Positions 27,902 to 43,030 of a stretch of DNA of 64,000 bases are shown here, in pieces (the first letter of the stretch is position 1; the number at the start of each line of letters is the position of its first letter). A program made the position numbers and the translations under genes. Location: NCBI RefSeq assembly GCF_050948175.1, contig NW_027490168.1:992001-1056000 (forward strand), written 5' to 3'. This DNA is from Xylocopa sonorina (lineage: Eukaryota > Arthropoda > Insecta > Hymenoptera > Apidae). The notes beneath the pieces are model-generated. The model did not search any database. It had not been told where the DNA came from and saw nothing but the letters and a program-made list of their open reading frames with translations.

Positions 27902-28945
27902 ATGAAACATAGAAGTGAGATGCGATATCGCGTTTTAAGAAGCATTAGAACCCTATTGCTACGATAGGTAGACATCTGCAAACGCTATTTCCTAGCAAGG
28001 AAATGTCGCATTTACATTCATTTGAAGTGTAGACGAGGAATACATTACACTTCGCAAATCATATTATATCCTACCATGAAACATAGAAATGAGATGCGAT
28101 ATCGCGTTTTAAGAAGCATTAGAAATCTATTGCTACGATACGTAGACATCTGCAAACGCTATTTCTTTGCAAGGAAATGTCGCATTTACATTCATTAGAA
28201 GTGTAGACGAGGAATACATAACACTTCGCAAATCATATTATATCTTACCATGAAACATAGAAATGTGATGCGATCTCGCGTTTTAAGAAGCATTAGAACT
28301 CTATTGCTACGATAGGTAGACATCTGCAAACGCTATTTCCTATCAAGGAAATGTCGCATTTACATTCATTTGAAGTGTAGACGAGGAATACATGACACCT
28401 CGCAAATCATATTATATCTTAGCATGAAACATAGAAGTGAGTTGCGATATCGCGTTTTAAGAAGCATTAGAACCCTATTGCTACGATAGGTAGACGTCTG
28501 CAAACGCTATTTCCTAGCAAGGAAATGTCGCATTTACATTCATTTGAAGTGTAGACGAGGAATACATTACACTTCGCAAATCATATTATATCCTAGCATG
28601 AAACATAGAAATGAGATGCGATATCGCGTTTTAAGAAGCATTGGAAATCTATTGCTACGATTCGTAGACATCTGCAAACGCTATTTCCTACCAAGGAAGT
28701 GTCGCATTTACATTCATTTGAAGTGTAGACGAGGAATACATAACACTTCGCAAATCATATTCTATCTTACCATGAAACATAGAAATGTGATGCGATATCG
28801 CGTTTTAAGAAGCATTAGTAATCTATTGCTACGATTCGTAAAAATCTGCAAACGCTATTTCTTTGCAAGGAAGTGTCGCATTTACATTCATATGAAGTGT
28901 AGACGAGGAATACATAACACTTCGCAAATCATATTATATCTTATC
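26337..28945 (+). repeat. 15-monomer HOR type I (2,609 bp), copy 1
   Basis: Fifteen monomers, one of 173 bp. The unit overlaps the last third of the 24-mer copy 3, from which it clearly grew. The offset to copy 2 is 2,609 bp throughout (26,805 to 29,414; 27,608 to 30,217; 28,544 to 31,153), and the open frames at these positions have identical translations in both copies. Confidence 0.92.
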
Positions 28946-31740
28946 ATGAAACATAGAAATGCGATGCGATATCGCGATTTAAGAAGCATTAGAACCCTAT
29001 TGCTACGATACGTAGACATCTGCAAAAGCTATTTCCTTGCTAGGAAGTGTCGCATTTACATTCATTTGAAGTGTAGACGAGGAATACATAACACTTCGCA
29101 AATCATATTATATCTTACCATGAAACATAGAAATGAGGTACGATATCGCGTTGTAAGAATCATAAGAACACTATTGCTACGATACGTAGACATCTGCAAA
29201 CGCTATTTCCTACCAAGGAAGTGTCGCATTTACATTCATATGAAGTGTAGACGAGCAATACATAACACTTCGCAAATCATATTATATCTTACCATGAAAC
29301 ATAGAAATGTGATGCGATATCGCGTTCTAAGAAGCATTAGAACTCTATTGCTACGATAGGTAGACATCTGCAAACGCTATTTCCTAGCAAGGAAATGTCG
29401 CATTTACATTCATTTGAAGTGTAGACGAGGAATACATTACACTTCGCAAATCATATTATATCCTACCATGAAACATAGAAATGAGATACGATATCGCGTT
29501 TTAAGAAGCATTAGAAATCTATTGCTACGATTCGTAAACATCTGCAAACGCTATTTCTTTGCAAGGAAGTGTCGCATTTACATTCATTTGAAGTGTAGAC
29601 GAGGAATACATAACACTTCGCAAATCATATTATATCTTACCATGAAACATAGAAATGTGATGCGATATCGCGTTCTAAGAAGCATTAGAACTCTATTGCT
29701 ACGATAGGTAGACATCTGCAAACGCTATTTCCTAGCAAGGAAATGTCGCATTTACATTCATTTGAAGTGTAGACGAGGAATACATGACACCTCGCAAATC
29801 ATATTATATCTTGCCATGAAACATAGAAGTGAGATGCGATATCGCGTTTTAAGAAGCATTTGAACCCTATTGCTACGATAGGTAGACATCTGCAAACGCT
29901 ATTTCCTAGCAAGGAAATGTCGCATTTACATTCATTTGAAGTGTAGACGAGGAATACATTACACTTCGCAAATCATATTATATCCTAGCATGAAACATAG
30001 AAATGAGATGCGATATCGCGTTTTAAGAAGCATTAGAACCCTATTGCTACGATAGGTAGACATCTGCAAACGCTATTTCCTAGCAAGGAAATGTCGCATT
30101 TACATTCATTTGAATCGTAGACGAGGAATGCATAACACTTCGCAATGAATATTATGTCTTATCATGAAACATAGAATTGAGATCGATATCGCGTTTTAAG
30201 AATCATAAGAACTCCTTTGCTACGATACGTAAACATCTGCAAACGCTATTTCCTTGCAAGGAAGTGTCGCATTAACATTCATATGAAGTGTAGACGAGGA
30301 ATACATAACACTTCGCAAATCATATTATATCTTACCATGAAACATGGAAATGAGATGCGATATCGCGTTTTAAGAAGCATTAGAACACTATTGCTACGAT
30401 ACGTAGACATCTGCAAACGCTATTTGCTACCAAGGAAGTGTTGCATTTACATTCATATGAAGTGTAGACGAGGAATACATGACACCTCGCAAATCATATT
30501 ATATCTTACCATGAAACATAGAAGTGAGATGCGATATCGCGTTTTAAGAAGCATTAGAACCCTATTGCTACGATAGGTAGACATCTGCAAACGCTATTTC
30601 CTAGCAAGGAAATGTCGCATTTACATTCATTTGAAGTGTAGACGAGGAATACATTACACTTCGCAAATCATATTATATCCTACCATGAAACATAGAAATG
30701 AGATGCGATATCGCGTTTTAAGAAGCATTAGAAATCTATTGCTACGATACGTAGACATCTGCAAACGCTATTTCTTTGCAAGGAAATGTCGCATTTACAT
30801 TCATTAGAAGTGTAGACGAGGAATACATAACACTTCGCAAATCATATTATATCTTACCATGAAACATAGAAATGTGATGCGATCTCGCGTTTTAAGAAGC
30901 ATTAGAACTCTATTGCTACGATAGGTAGACATCTGCAAACGCTATTTCCTATCAAGGAAATGTCGCATTTACATTCATTTGAAGTGTAGACGAGGAATAC
31001 ATGACACCTCGCAAATCATATTATATCTTAGCATGAAACATAGAAGTGAGTTGCGATATCGCGTTTTAAGAAGCATTAGAACCCTATTGCTACGATAGGT
31101 AGACGTCTGCAAACGCTATTTCCTAGCAAGGAAATGTCGCATTTACATTCATTTGAAGTGTAGACGAGGAATACATTACACTTCGCAAATCATATTATAT
31201 CCTAGCATGAAACATAGAAATGAGATGCGATATCGCGTTTTAAGAAGCATTGGAAATCTATTGCTACGATTCGTAGACATCTGCAAACGCTATTTCCTAC
31301 CAAGGAAGTGTCGCATTTACATTCATTTGAAGTGTAGACGAGGAATACATAACACTTCGCAAATCATATTCTATCTTACCATGAAACATAGAAATGTGAT
31401 GCGATATCGCGTTTTAAGAAGCATTAGTAATCTATTGCTACGATTCGTAAAAATCTGCAAACGCTATTTCTTTGCAAGGAAGTGTCGCATTTACATTCAT
31501 ATGAAGTGTAGACGAGGAATACATAACACTTCGCAAATCATATTATATCTTATCATGAAACATAGAAATGCGATGCGATATCGCGATTTAAGAAGCATTA
31601 GAACCCTATTGCTACGATACGTAGACATCTGCAAAAGCTATTTCCTTGCTAGGAAGTGTCGCATTTACATTCATTTGAAGTGTAGACGAGGAATACATAA
31701 CACTTCGCAAATCATATTATATCTTACCATGAAACATAGA
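28946..31740 (+). repeat. 15-monomer HOR type I, copy 2 plus start of a third
   Basis: Second copy (28,946-31,554) followed by the first 185 bp of a third. It is almost identical to copy 1; one visible difference is 'gcatttgaaccc' near 29,856 where copy 1 has 'gcattagaaccc'. The third copy departs near 31,740, where the monomer has 'gagatacg' and 'catatgcaaacg' in place of 'gaggtacg' and 'catctgcaaacg'. Confidence 0.9.
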
Positions 31741-34700
31741 AATGAGATACGATATCGCGTTGTAAGAATCATAAGAACACTATTGCTACGATACGTAGAC
31801 ATATGCAAACGCTATTTCCTACCAAGGAAGTGTCGCATTTACATTCATATGAAGTGTAGACGAGGAATACATAACACTTCGCAAACCATATTCTATCTTA
31901 CCATGAAACATAGAAATGAGATACGATATCGCGTTGTAAGAATCATAAGAACACTATTGCTACGATACGTAGACATCTGCAAACGCTATTTCCTACAAAG
32001 GAAGTGTCGCATTTACATTCATATGAAGTGTAGACGAGGAATACATAACACTTCGCAAATCATATTACATCTTACCATGAAACATAGAAATGAGATGCGA
32101 TATCGCGTCTTAAGAAGCATTAGAACTCTATTGCTACGATACGTAGACATCTGCAAACGCTATTTCTTTGCAAGGAAGTGTCGCATTTACATTCATTTGA
32201 AGTGTAGACGAGGAATACATAACACTTCGCAAATCATATTATATCTTACCATGAAACATAGAAATGAGATGCCATATCGCGTTTTAAGAAGCATTAGAAC
32301 CCTATCGCTACGATAGGTAGTCATCTGCAAACGCTATTTCCTAGCAAGGAAATGTCGCATTTACATTCATTTGAAGTGTAGACGAGGAATACATTACACT
32401 TCGCAAATCATATTATATCCTACCATGAAACATAGAAATGAGATGCGATATCGCTTTTTAAGAAGCATTAGAAATCTATTGCTACGATTCGTAGACATCT
32501 GCAAACGCTATTTCTTTGCAAGGAAGTGTCGCATTTACATTCATTTGAAGTGTAGACGAGGAATACATAACACTTCGCAAATCATATTATATCTTACCAT
32601 GAAACATAGAAATGAGATACGATATCGCGCTGTAAGAATCGTAAGAACACTATTGCTACGATACGTAGACATATGCAAACGCTATTTCCTACCAAGGAAG
32701 TGTCGCATTTACATTCATATGAAGTGTAGACGAGGAATACATAACACTTCGCAAATCATATTCTATCTTACCATGAAACATAGAAATGAGATACGATATC
32801 GCGTTGTAAGAATCATAAGAACACTATTGCTACGATACGTAGACATCTGCAAACGCTATTTCCTTTCAAGGAAGTGTCGCATTTACATTCATTTGAAGTG
32901 TAGACGAGGAATACATCACGCTTCGCAAATCATATTATATCTTACCATGAAACATAGAAATGAGATGCGATATTGTGTTTTGAGAAGCATTAGAACTCTA
33001 TCGCTGCGATACCTAGACATCTGCAGACGCTACTTCTTTGCAAGGAAGTGTCGCATTTACATTCATTTGAAGTGTGGACGAGGAATACATAACACTTCGC
33101 AAATCATATTATATCTTACCATGAAACATAGAAATGTGATGCGATATCGCGTTTTAAGAAGCATTAGTAATCTATTGCTACGATTCGTAAAAATCTGCAA
33201 ACGCTATTTCTTTGCAAGGAAGTGTCGCATTTATATTCATATGAAGTGTAGACGAGGAATACATAACACTTCGCAAATCATATTATATCTTATCATGAAA
33301 CATAGAAATGCGATGCGATATCGCGATTTAAGAAGCATTAGAACCCTATTGCTACGATACGTAGACATCTGCAAAAGCTATTTCCTTGCTAGGAAGTGTC
33401 GCATTTACATTCATTTGAAGTGTAGACGAGGAATACATAACACTTCGCAAATCATATTATATCTTACCATGAAACATAGAAATGAGATACGATATCGCGT
33501 TGTAAGAATCATAAGAACACTATTGCTACGATACGTAGACATCTGCAAACGCTATTTCCTACCAAGGAAGTGTCGCATTTACATTCATATGAAGTGTAGA
33601 CGAGGAATACATAACACTTCGCAAATCATATTATATCTTACCATGAAACATAGAAATGTGATGCGATATCGCGTTTTAAGAAGCATTAGAACTCTATTGC
33701 TACGATAGGTAGACATCTGCAAACGCTATTTCCTAGCAAGGAAATGTCGCATTTACATTCATTTGAAGTGTAGACGAGGAATACATTACACTTCGCAAAT
33801 CATATTATATCCTACCATGAAACATAGAAATGAGATGCGATATCGCGTTTTAAGAAGCATTAGAAATCTATTGCTACGATTCGTAGACATCTGCAAACGC
33901 TATTTCTTTGCAAGGAAGTGTCGCATTTACATTCATTTGAAGTGTAGACGAGGAATACATAACACTTCGCAAATCATATTCTATCGTATCATGAAACATA
34001 GAAATGCGTTGCGATATCGCGTTTTAAGAAGCATTAGAACCCTATTGCTACGATACGTAGACATCTGCAAAAGCTATTTCCTTGCTAGGAAGTGTCGCAT
34101 TTACATTCATTTGAAGTGTAGACGAGGAATACATAACACTTCGCAAATCATATTATATCTTACCATGAAACATAGAAATGTGATGCGATATCGCGTTTTA
34201 AGAAGCATTAGAACTCTATTGCTACGATAGGTAGACATCTGCAAACGCTATTTCCTAGCAAGGAAATGTCGCATTTACATTCATTTGAAGTGTAGACGAG
34301 GAATACATTACACTTCGCAAATCATATTATATCCTACCATGAAACATAGAAATGAGATGCGATATCGCGTTTTAGGAAGCATTAGAAATCTATTGCTACG
34401 ATTCGTAAACATCTGCAAACGCTATTTCTTTGCAACGAAGTGTCGCATTTACATTCATTTGAAGTGTAGACGAGGAATACATAACACTTCGCAAATCATA
34501 TTTTATCTTACCATGAAACATAGAAATGCGATGCGATATCGCGTTTTAAGAAGTATTAGAACCCTATTGCTACGATACGTAGACATTTGCAAACGCTATT
34601 TCCTTGCAAGGAAGTGTCGCATTTACATTCATTTGAAGTGTAGACGAGGAATACATAACACTTCGCAAATCATATTACATCTTACCATGAAACATAGAAA

Positions 34701-35381
34701 TGAGATGCGATATCGCGTCTTAAGCAGCATTAGAACTCTATTGCTACGATACGTAGACATCTCTAAACGCTATTTCTTTGCAAGGAAGTGTCGCATTTAC
34801 ATTCATTTGAAGTGTAGACGAGGAATACATAACACTACGCAAATCATATTATATCTTTCCATGCAACATAGAAATGAGATGCCATATCGCGTTTTTAGAA
34901 GCATTAGAACTCTATTGCTACGATACCTAGACATCTGCAAACGCTATTTCCTTGCAAGGAAGTGTCGCATTTACATTCATTTGAATCGTAGACGAGGAAT
35001 GCATAACACTTCGCAATGAATATTATATATTATCATGAATCATGAAATGAGATGCAATATCTCGTTTTAAGAAGCATTTGAACTCTATTGCTACGATACC
35101 TAGACATCTGCAGACGCTATTTCCTAGCGAGGAAGTGTCGCATTTACATTCATTTGAAGTGTAGACGAGGAATACATTACACTTCGCAAATCATATTATA
35201 TCCTACCATGTAACATAGAAATGAGATGCGATATCGCATTTTAAGAAGCATTAGAAATCTATTGCTACGATACGTAGACATCTGCAAACGCTATTTCTTT
35301 GCAAGGAAGTGTCGCATTTACATTCATATGAAGTGTAGACGAGGAATACATAACACTTCGCAAATCATATTATATCTTATC
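31555..35381 (+). repeat. 22-monomer unit (3,827 bp), copy 1
   Basis: Twenty-two monomers less 1 bp. It matches the following copy at 3,827 bp up to about 33,300 and at 3,652 bp after that (33,763 to 37,415; 34,285 to 37,937). It has few in-frame stops, so it holds the longest open frame of the window, 445 codons at 32,371-33,708. Near-unique variants are 'gatatcgctttttaag' (32,446), 'tcgcgctgtaagaatc' (32,625) and 'gaagtgtggacgagg' (33,067). Confidence 0.9.
32371..33708 (+). other. Longest satellite open frame (445 codons), not called a gene
   Basis: This frame runs through nearly eight monomers because the repeat length is three times 58 and no stop falls in this stretch. The product would be a 58-residue repeat rich in Arg, Lys, Ile and Leu, with no signal peptide, hydrophobic membrane span or motif I know. 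It starts and stops inside ordinary monomers; the stop is the TAG of 'ctacgatagg', a common monomer variant. Similar runs are at 47,671-49,008 (445 codons), 711-1,889 (392) and 31,153-32,316 (387). Stops, one-base indels and replacement changes occur freely elsewhere in the same frame, which argues against coding. Confidence 0.85.
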
Positions 35382-38300
35382 ATGAAACATAGAAATGCGA
35401 TGCGATATCGCGATTTAAGAAGCATTAGAACCCTATTGCTACGATACGTAGACATCTGCAAAAGCTATTTCCTTGCTAGGAAGTGTCGCATTTACATTCA
35501 TTTGAAGTGTAGACGAGGAATACATAACACTTCGCAAATCATATTATATCTTACCATGAAACATAGAAATGAGATACGATATCGCGTTGTAAGAATCATA
35601 AGAACACTATTGCTACGATACGTAGACATATGCAAACGCTATTTCCTACCAAGGAAGTGTCGCATTTACATTCATATGAAGTGTAGACGAGGAATACATA
35701 ACACTTCGCAAACCATATTCTATCTTACCATGAAACATAGAAATGAGATACGATATCGCGTTGTAAGAATCATAAGAACACTATTGCTACGATACGTAGA
35801 CATCTGCAAACGCTATTTCCTACAAAGGAAGTGTCGCATTTACATTCATATGAAGTGTAGACGAGGAATACATAACACTTCGCAAATCATATTACATCTT
35901 ACCATGAAACATAGAAATGAGATGCGATATCGCGTCTTAAGAAGCATTAGAACTCTATTGCTACGATACGTAGACATCTGCAAACGCTATTTCTTTGCAA
36001 GGAAGTGTCGCATTTACATTCATTTGAAGTGTAGACGAGGAATACATAACACTTCGCATATCATATTATATCTTACCATGAAACATAGAAATGAGATGCC
36101 ATATCGCGTTTTAAGAAGCATTAGAACCCTATCGCTACGATAGGTAGTCATCTGCAAACGCTATTTCCTAGCAAGGAAATGTCGCATTTACATTCATTTG
36201 AAGTGTAGACGAGGAATACATTACACTTCGCAAATCATATTATATCCTACCATGAAACATAGAAATGAGATGCGATATCGCTTTTTAAGAAGCATTAGAA
36301 ATCTATTGCTACGATTCGTAGACATCTGCAAACGCTATTTCTTTGCAAGGAAGTGTCGCATTTACATTCATTTGAAGTGTAGACGAGGAATACATAACAC
36401 TTCGCAAATCATATTATATCTTACCATGAAACATAGAAATGAGAAACGATATCGCGCTGTAAGAATCATAAGAACACTATTGCTACGATACGTAGACATA
36501 TGCAAACGCTATTTCCTACCAAGGAAGTGTCGCATTTACATTCATATGAAGTGTAGACAAGGAATACATAACACTTCGCAAATCATATTCTATCTTACCA
36601 TGAAACATAGAAATGAGATACGATATCGCGTTGTAAGAATCATAAGAACACTATTGCTACGATACGTAGACATCTGCAAACGCTATTTCCTTTCAAGGAA
36701 GTGTCGCATTTACATTCATTTGAAGTGTAGACGAGGAATACATCACGCTTCGCAAATCATATTATATCTTACCATGAAACATAGAAATGAGATGCGATAT
36801 TGTGTTTTGAGAAGCATTAGAACTCTATCGCTGCGATACCTAGACATCTGCAGACGCTACTTCTTTGCAAGGAAGTGTCGCATTTACATTCATTTGAAGT
36901 GTGGACGAGGAATACATAACACTTCGCAAATCATATTATATCTTACCATGAAACATAGAAATGTGATGCGATATCGCGTTTTAAGAAGCATTAGTAATCT
37001 ATTGCTACGATTCGTAAAAATCTGCAAACGCTATTTCTTTGCAAGGAAGTGTCGCATTTATATTCATATGAAGTGTAGACGAGGAATACATAACACTTCG
37101 CAAATCATATTATATCTTATCATGAAACATAGAAATGAGATACGATATCGCGTGTAAGAATCATAAGAACACTATTGCTACGATACGTAGACATCTGCAA
37201 ACGCTATTTCCTACCAAGGAAGTGTCGCATTTACATTCATATGAAGTGTAGACGAGGAATACATAACACTTCGCAAATCATATTATATCTTACCATGAAA
37301 CATAGAAATGTGATGCGATATCGCGTTTTAAGAAGCATTAGAACTCTATTGCTACGATAGGTAGACATCTGCAAACGCTATTTCCTAGCAAGGAAATGTC
37401 GCATTTACATTCATTTGAAGTGTAGACGAGGAATACATTACACTTCGCAAATCATATTATATCCTACCATGAAACATAGAAATGAGATGCGATATCGCGT
37501 TTTAAGAAGCATTAGAAATCTATTGCTACGATTCGTAGACATCTGCAAACGCTATTTCTTTGCAAGGATGTGTCGCATTTACATTCATTTGAAGTGTAGA
37601 CGAGGAATACATAACACTTCGCAAATCATATTCTATCGTATCATGAAACATAGAAATGCGTTGCGATATCGCGTTTTAAGAAGCATTAGAACCCTATTGC
37701 TACGATACGTAGACATCTGCAAAAGCTATTTCCTTGCTAGGAAGTGTCGCATTTACATTCATTTGAAGTGCACACGAGGAATACATAACACTTCGCAAAT
37801 CATATTATATCTTACCATGAAACATAGAAATGTGATGCGATATCGCGTTTTAAGAAGCATTAGAACTCTATTGCTACGATAGGTAGACATCTGCAAACGC
37901 TATTTCCTAGCAAGGAAATGTCGCATTTACATTCATTTGAAGTGTAGACGAGGAATACATTACACTTCGCAAATCATATTATATCCTACCATGAAACATA
38001 GAAATGAGATGCGATATCGCGTTTTAGGAAGCATTAGAAATCTATTGCTACGATTCGTAAACATCTGCAAACGCTATTTCTTTGCAACGAAGTGTCGCAT
38101 TTACATTCATTTGAAGTGTAGACGAGGAATACATAACACTTCGCAAATCATATTTTATCTTACCATGAAACATAGAAATGCGATGCGATATCGCGTTTTA
38201 AGAAGTATTAGAACCCTATTGCTACGATACGTAGACATTTGCAAACGCTATTTCCTTGCAAGGAAGTGTCGCATTTACATTCATTTGAAGTGTAGACGAG

Positions 38301-38980
38301 GAATACATAACACTTCGCAAATCATATTACATCTTACCATGAAACATAGAAATGAGATGCGATATCGCGTCTTAAGCAGCATTAGAACTCTATTGCTACG
38401 ATACGTAGACATCTCTAAACGCTATTTCTTTGCAAGGAAGTGTCGCATTTACATTCATTTGAAGTGTAGACGAGGAATACATAACACTTCGCAAATCATA
38501 TTATATCTTTCCATGCAACATAGAAATGAGATGCCATATCGCGTTTTTAGAAGCATTAGAACTCTATTGCTACGATACCTAGACATCTGCAAACGCTATT
38601 TCCTTGCAAGGAAGTGTCGCATTTACATTCATTTCAATCGTAGACGAGGAATGCATAACACTTCGCAATGAATATTATATATTATCATGAATCATGAAAT
38701 GAGATGCAATATCTCGTTTTAAGAAGCATTTGAACTCTATTGCTACGATACCTAGACATCTGCAGACGCTATTTCCTAGCGAGGAAGTGTCGCATTTACA
38801 TTCATTTGAAGTGTAGACGAGGAATACATTACACTTCGCAAATCATATTATATCCTACCATGTAACATAGAAATGAGATGCGATATCGCATTTTAAGAAG
38901 CATTAGAAATCTATTGCTACGATACGTAGACATCTGCAAACGCTATTTCTTTGCAAGGAAGTGTCGCATTTACATTCATT
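35382..38980 (+). repeat. 22-monomer unit, copy 2 (one monomer and 1 bp shorter)
   Basis: Matches copy 1 in order but has lost one monomer near 37,130. There the 'gcgatgcgatatcgcgattt' monomer of copy 1 is missing and the fused monomer also lacks one base ('tatcgcgtgtaagaatc', 37,145-37,161), which breaks the open frame. The copy carries 'gagaaacgatatcgcgctg' (36,430s) and 'aaggatgtgtcgc' (37,562), both shared with the third copy near 47,910 and 49,215 but not with copy 1, so copies 2 and 3 are closer relatives. Similarity to copy 1 ends near 38,980. Confidence 0.9.
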
Positions 38981-40423
38981 TGAAGTGTAGACGTGGAATA
39001 CACACACTTCGCAAATCATATTATATCTTACCATGAAACATAGAAATGAGATGCGATATCGCGTTTTAATAAGCATTAGAACTCTACTGCTACGATAGGT
39101 AGACATCTGCAAACGCTATTTCCTTTCAAGGAAGTGTCGCATTTACATTCATTTGAAGTGTAGACGAGGAATACATCACGCTTCGCAAATCATATTATAT
39201 CTTACCATGAAACATAGAAATGAGATGCGATATTGTGTTTTGAGAAGCATTAGAACACTATCGCTGCGATACCTAGACATCTGCAGACGCTATTTCCTTG
39301 CAAGGATGTGTCGCATTTACATTCATTTGAAGTGAAGACGAGGAGTACATAACACTTCGCAAATCATATTATATCTTACCATGAAGCATAGAAATGAGAT
39401 GCGATATCGCGTTTTAAGAAGCATTAGAAATCTATTGCTACGATACGTAGACATCTGAAAACGCTATTTCTTTGCAAGGAAGTGTCGCATTTACATTCAT
39501 TTGAAGTGTAGACCAGGAATACATAACACTTCGCAAATCATATTCTATCTTACCATGAAACATAGAAATGAGATGGGCTATCGCGTTTTAAGAAGCATCA
39601 GATTTCTATTGCTATGACAGGTAGACATCTGCAAACGCTATTTCCTACCAAGGATGTGTCGCATTTACATTCACATGAAGTGTAGACGAGGAATACATTA
39701 CACTTCGCAAATCATATTATATCCTACCATGAAACATAGAAATGAGATGCGATATCGCGTTTTAAGAAGCATTAGTAATCTATTGCTACGATTCGTAAAA
39801 ATCTGCAAACACTATTTCTTTGCAAGGAAGTGTCGCATTTACATTCATTTGAAGTGTAGACGTGGAATACACACACTTCGCAAATCATATTATATCTTAC
39901 CATGAAACATAGAAATGAGATGCGATATCGCGTTTTAATAAGCATTAGAACTCTACTGCTACGATAGGTAGACATCTGCAAACGCTATTTCCTAGCAAGG
40001 AAATGTCGCATTTACATTCATTTGTAGTGTAGACGAGGAATACATTACACTTCGCAAATCATATTATATCCTACCATGAAACATAGAAATGAGATACGAT
40101 ATCGCGTTTTAAGAAGCATTAGAAATCTATTGCTACGATTCGTAAACATCTGCAAACGCTAATTCTTTGCAAGGAAGTGTCGCATTTACATTCATTTGAA
40201 GTGTAGACGAGGAATACATAACACTTCGCAAATCATATTCTATCTTATCATGAAACATAGAAATGCGATGCGATATCGCGATTTCAGAAGCATTAGAACC
40301 CTATTGCTACGATACGTAGACATCTGCAAAAGCTATTTCCTTGCTAGGAAGTGTCGCATTTACATTCATTTGAAGTGTAGACGAGGAATACATAACACTT
40401 CGCAAATCATATTATATCTTACC
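37817..40423 (+). repeat. 15-monomer HOR type II (2,607 bp), copy 1
   Basis: Fifteen monomers with three single-base losses. Offset to copy 2 is 2,607 bp (37,937 to 40,544; 38,903 to 41,510; 39,772 to 42,379). It overlaps the end of 22-mer copy 2. Distinctive monomers are those with 'tgcaacgaagtgtcgc', 'gcgtcttaagcagc', 'catctctaaacgc', 'ccatgtaacatag' and 'agacgtggaatacacacac' (the last one twice per unit). The open frame at 40,544-41,278 is repeated with the same translation at 44,542-45,276 and differs in one residue from 37,937-38,671. Confidence 0.9.
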
Positions 40424-43030
40424 ATGAAACATAGAAATGTGATGCGATATCGCGTTTTAAGAAGCATTAGAACTCTATTGCTACGATAGGTAGACATCTG
40501 CAAACGCTATTTCCTAGCAAGGAAATGTCGCATTTACATTCATTTGAAGTGTAGACGAGGAATACATTACACTTCGCAAATCATATTATATCCTACCATG
40601 AAACATAGAAATGAGATGCGATATCGCGTTTTAGGAAGCATTAGAAATCTATTGCTACGATTCGTAAACATCTGCAAACGCTATTTCTTTGCAACGAAGT
40701 GTCGCATTTACATTCATTTGAAGTGTAGACGAGGAATACATAACACTTCGCAAATCATATTTTATCTTACCATGAAACATAGAAATGCGATGCGATATCG
40801 CGTTTTAAGAAGTATTAGAACCCTATTGCTACGATACGTAGACATTTGCAAACGCTATTTCCTTGCAAGGAAGTGTCGCATTTACATTCATTTGAAGTGT
40901 AGACGAGGAATACATAACACTTCGCAAATCATATTACATCTTACCATGAAACATAGAAATGAGATGCGATATCGCGTCTTAAGCAGCATTAGAACTCTAT
41001 TGCTACGATACGTAGACATCTCTAAACGCTATTTCTTTGCAAGGAAGTGTCGCATTTACATTCATTTGAAGTGTAGACGAGGAATACATAACACTTCGCA
41101 AATCATATTATATCTTTCCATGCAACATAGAAATGAGATGCCATATCGCGTTTTTAGAAGCATTAGAACTCTATTGCTACGATACCTAGACATCTGCAAA
41201 CGCTATTTCCTTGCAAGGAAGTGTCGCATTTACATTCATTTGAATCGTAGACGAGGAATGCATAACACTTCGCAATGAATATTATATATTATCATGAATC
41301 ATGAAATGAGATGCAATATCTCGTTTTAAGAAGCATTTGAACTCTATTGCTACGATACCTAGACATCTGCAGACGCTATTTCCTAGCGAGGAAGTGTCGC
41401 ATTTACATTCATTTGAAGTGTAGACGAGGAATACATTACACTTCGCAAATCATATTATATCCTACCATGTAACATAGAAATGAGATGCGATATCGCATTT
41501 TAAGAAGCATTAGAAATCTATTGCTACGATACGTAGACATCTGCAAACGCTATTTCTTTGCAAGGAAGTGTCGCATTTACATTCATTTGAAGTGTAGACG
41601 TGGAATACACACACTTCGCAAATCATATTATATCTTACCATGAAACATAGAAATGAGATGCGATATCGCGTTTTAATAAGCATTAGAACTCTACTGCTAC
41701 GATAGGTAGACATCTGCAAACGCTATTTCCTTTCAAGGAAGTGTCGCATTTACATTCATTTGAAGTGTAGACGAGGAATACATCACGCTTCGCAAATCAT
41801 ATTATATCTTACCATGAAACATAGAAATGAGATGCGATATTGTGTTTTGAGAAGCATTAGAACACTATCGCTGCGATACCTAGACATCTGCAGACGCTAT
41901 TTCCTTGCAAGGATGTGTCGCATTTACATTCATTTGAAGTGAAGACGAGGAGTACATAACACTTCGCAAATCATATTATATCTTACCATGAAGCATAGAA
42001 ATGAGATGCGATATCGCGTTTTAAGAAGCATTAGAAATCTATTGCTACGATACGTAGACATCTGAAAACGCTATTTCTTTGCAAGGAAGTGTCGCATTTA
42101 CATTCATTTGAAGTGTAGACCAGGAATACATAACACTTCGCAAATCATATTCTATCTTACCATGAAACATAGAAATGAGATGGGATATCGCGTTTTAAGA
42201 AGCATCAGATTTCTATTGCTATGACAGGTAGACATCTGCAAACGCTATTTCCTACCAAGGATGTGTCGCATTTACATTCACATGAAGTGTAGACGAGGAA
42301 TACATTACACTTCGCAAATCATATTATATCCTACCATGAAACATAGAAATGAGATGCGATATCGCGTTTTAAGAAGCATTAGTAATCTATTGCTACGATT
42401 CGTAAAAATCTGCAAACACTATTTCTTTGCAAGGAAGTGTCGCATTTACATTCATTTGAAGTGTAGACGTGGAATACACACACTTCGCAAATCATATTAT
42501 ATCTTACCATGAAACATAGAAATGAGATGCGATATCGCGTTTTAATAAGCATTAGAACTCTACTGCTACGATAGGTAGACATCTGCAAACGCTATTTCCT
42601 AGCAAGGAAATGTTGCATTTACATTCATTTGTAGTGTAGACGAGGAATACATTACACTTCGCAAATCATATTATATCCTACCATGAAACATAGAAATGAG
42701 ATACGATATCGCGTTTTAAGAAGCATTAGAAATCTATTGCTACGATTCGTAAACATCTGCAAACGCTAATTCTTTGCAAGGAAGTGTCGCATTTACATTC
42801 ATTTGAAGTGTAGACGAGGAATACATAACACTTCGCAAATCATATTCTATCTTATCATGAAACATAGAAATGCGATGCGATATCGCGATTTCAGAAGCAT
42901 TAGAACCCTATTGCTACGATACGTAGACATCTGCAAAAGCTATTTCCTTGCTAGGAAGTGTCGCATTTACATTCATTTGAAGTGTAGACGAGGAATACAT
43001 AACACTTCGCAAATCATATTATATCTTACC
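40424..43030 (+). repeat. 15-monomer HOR type II (2,607 bp), copy 2
   Basis: Second full copy of the type II unit. It differs from copy 1 by few bases, for example 'gagatgggatatcgcg' near 42,178 where copy 1 has 'gagatgggctatcgcg' (39,571), and 'aaatgttgcattt' near 42,608. It is followed by one foreign monomer (43,031-43,204, the 'gcattagtaatctattg' subtype) instead of the start of a third copy. Confidence 0.9.
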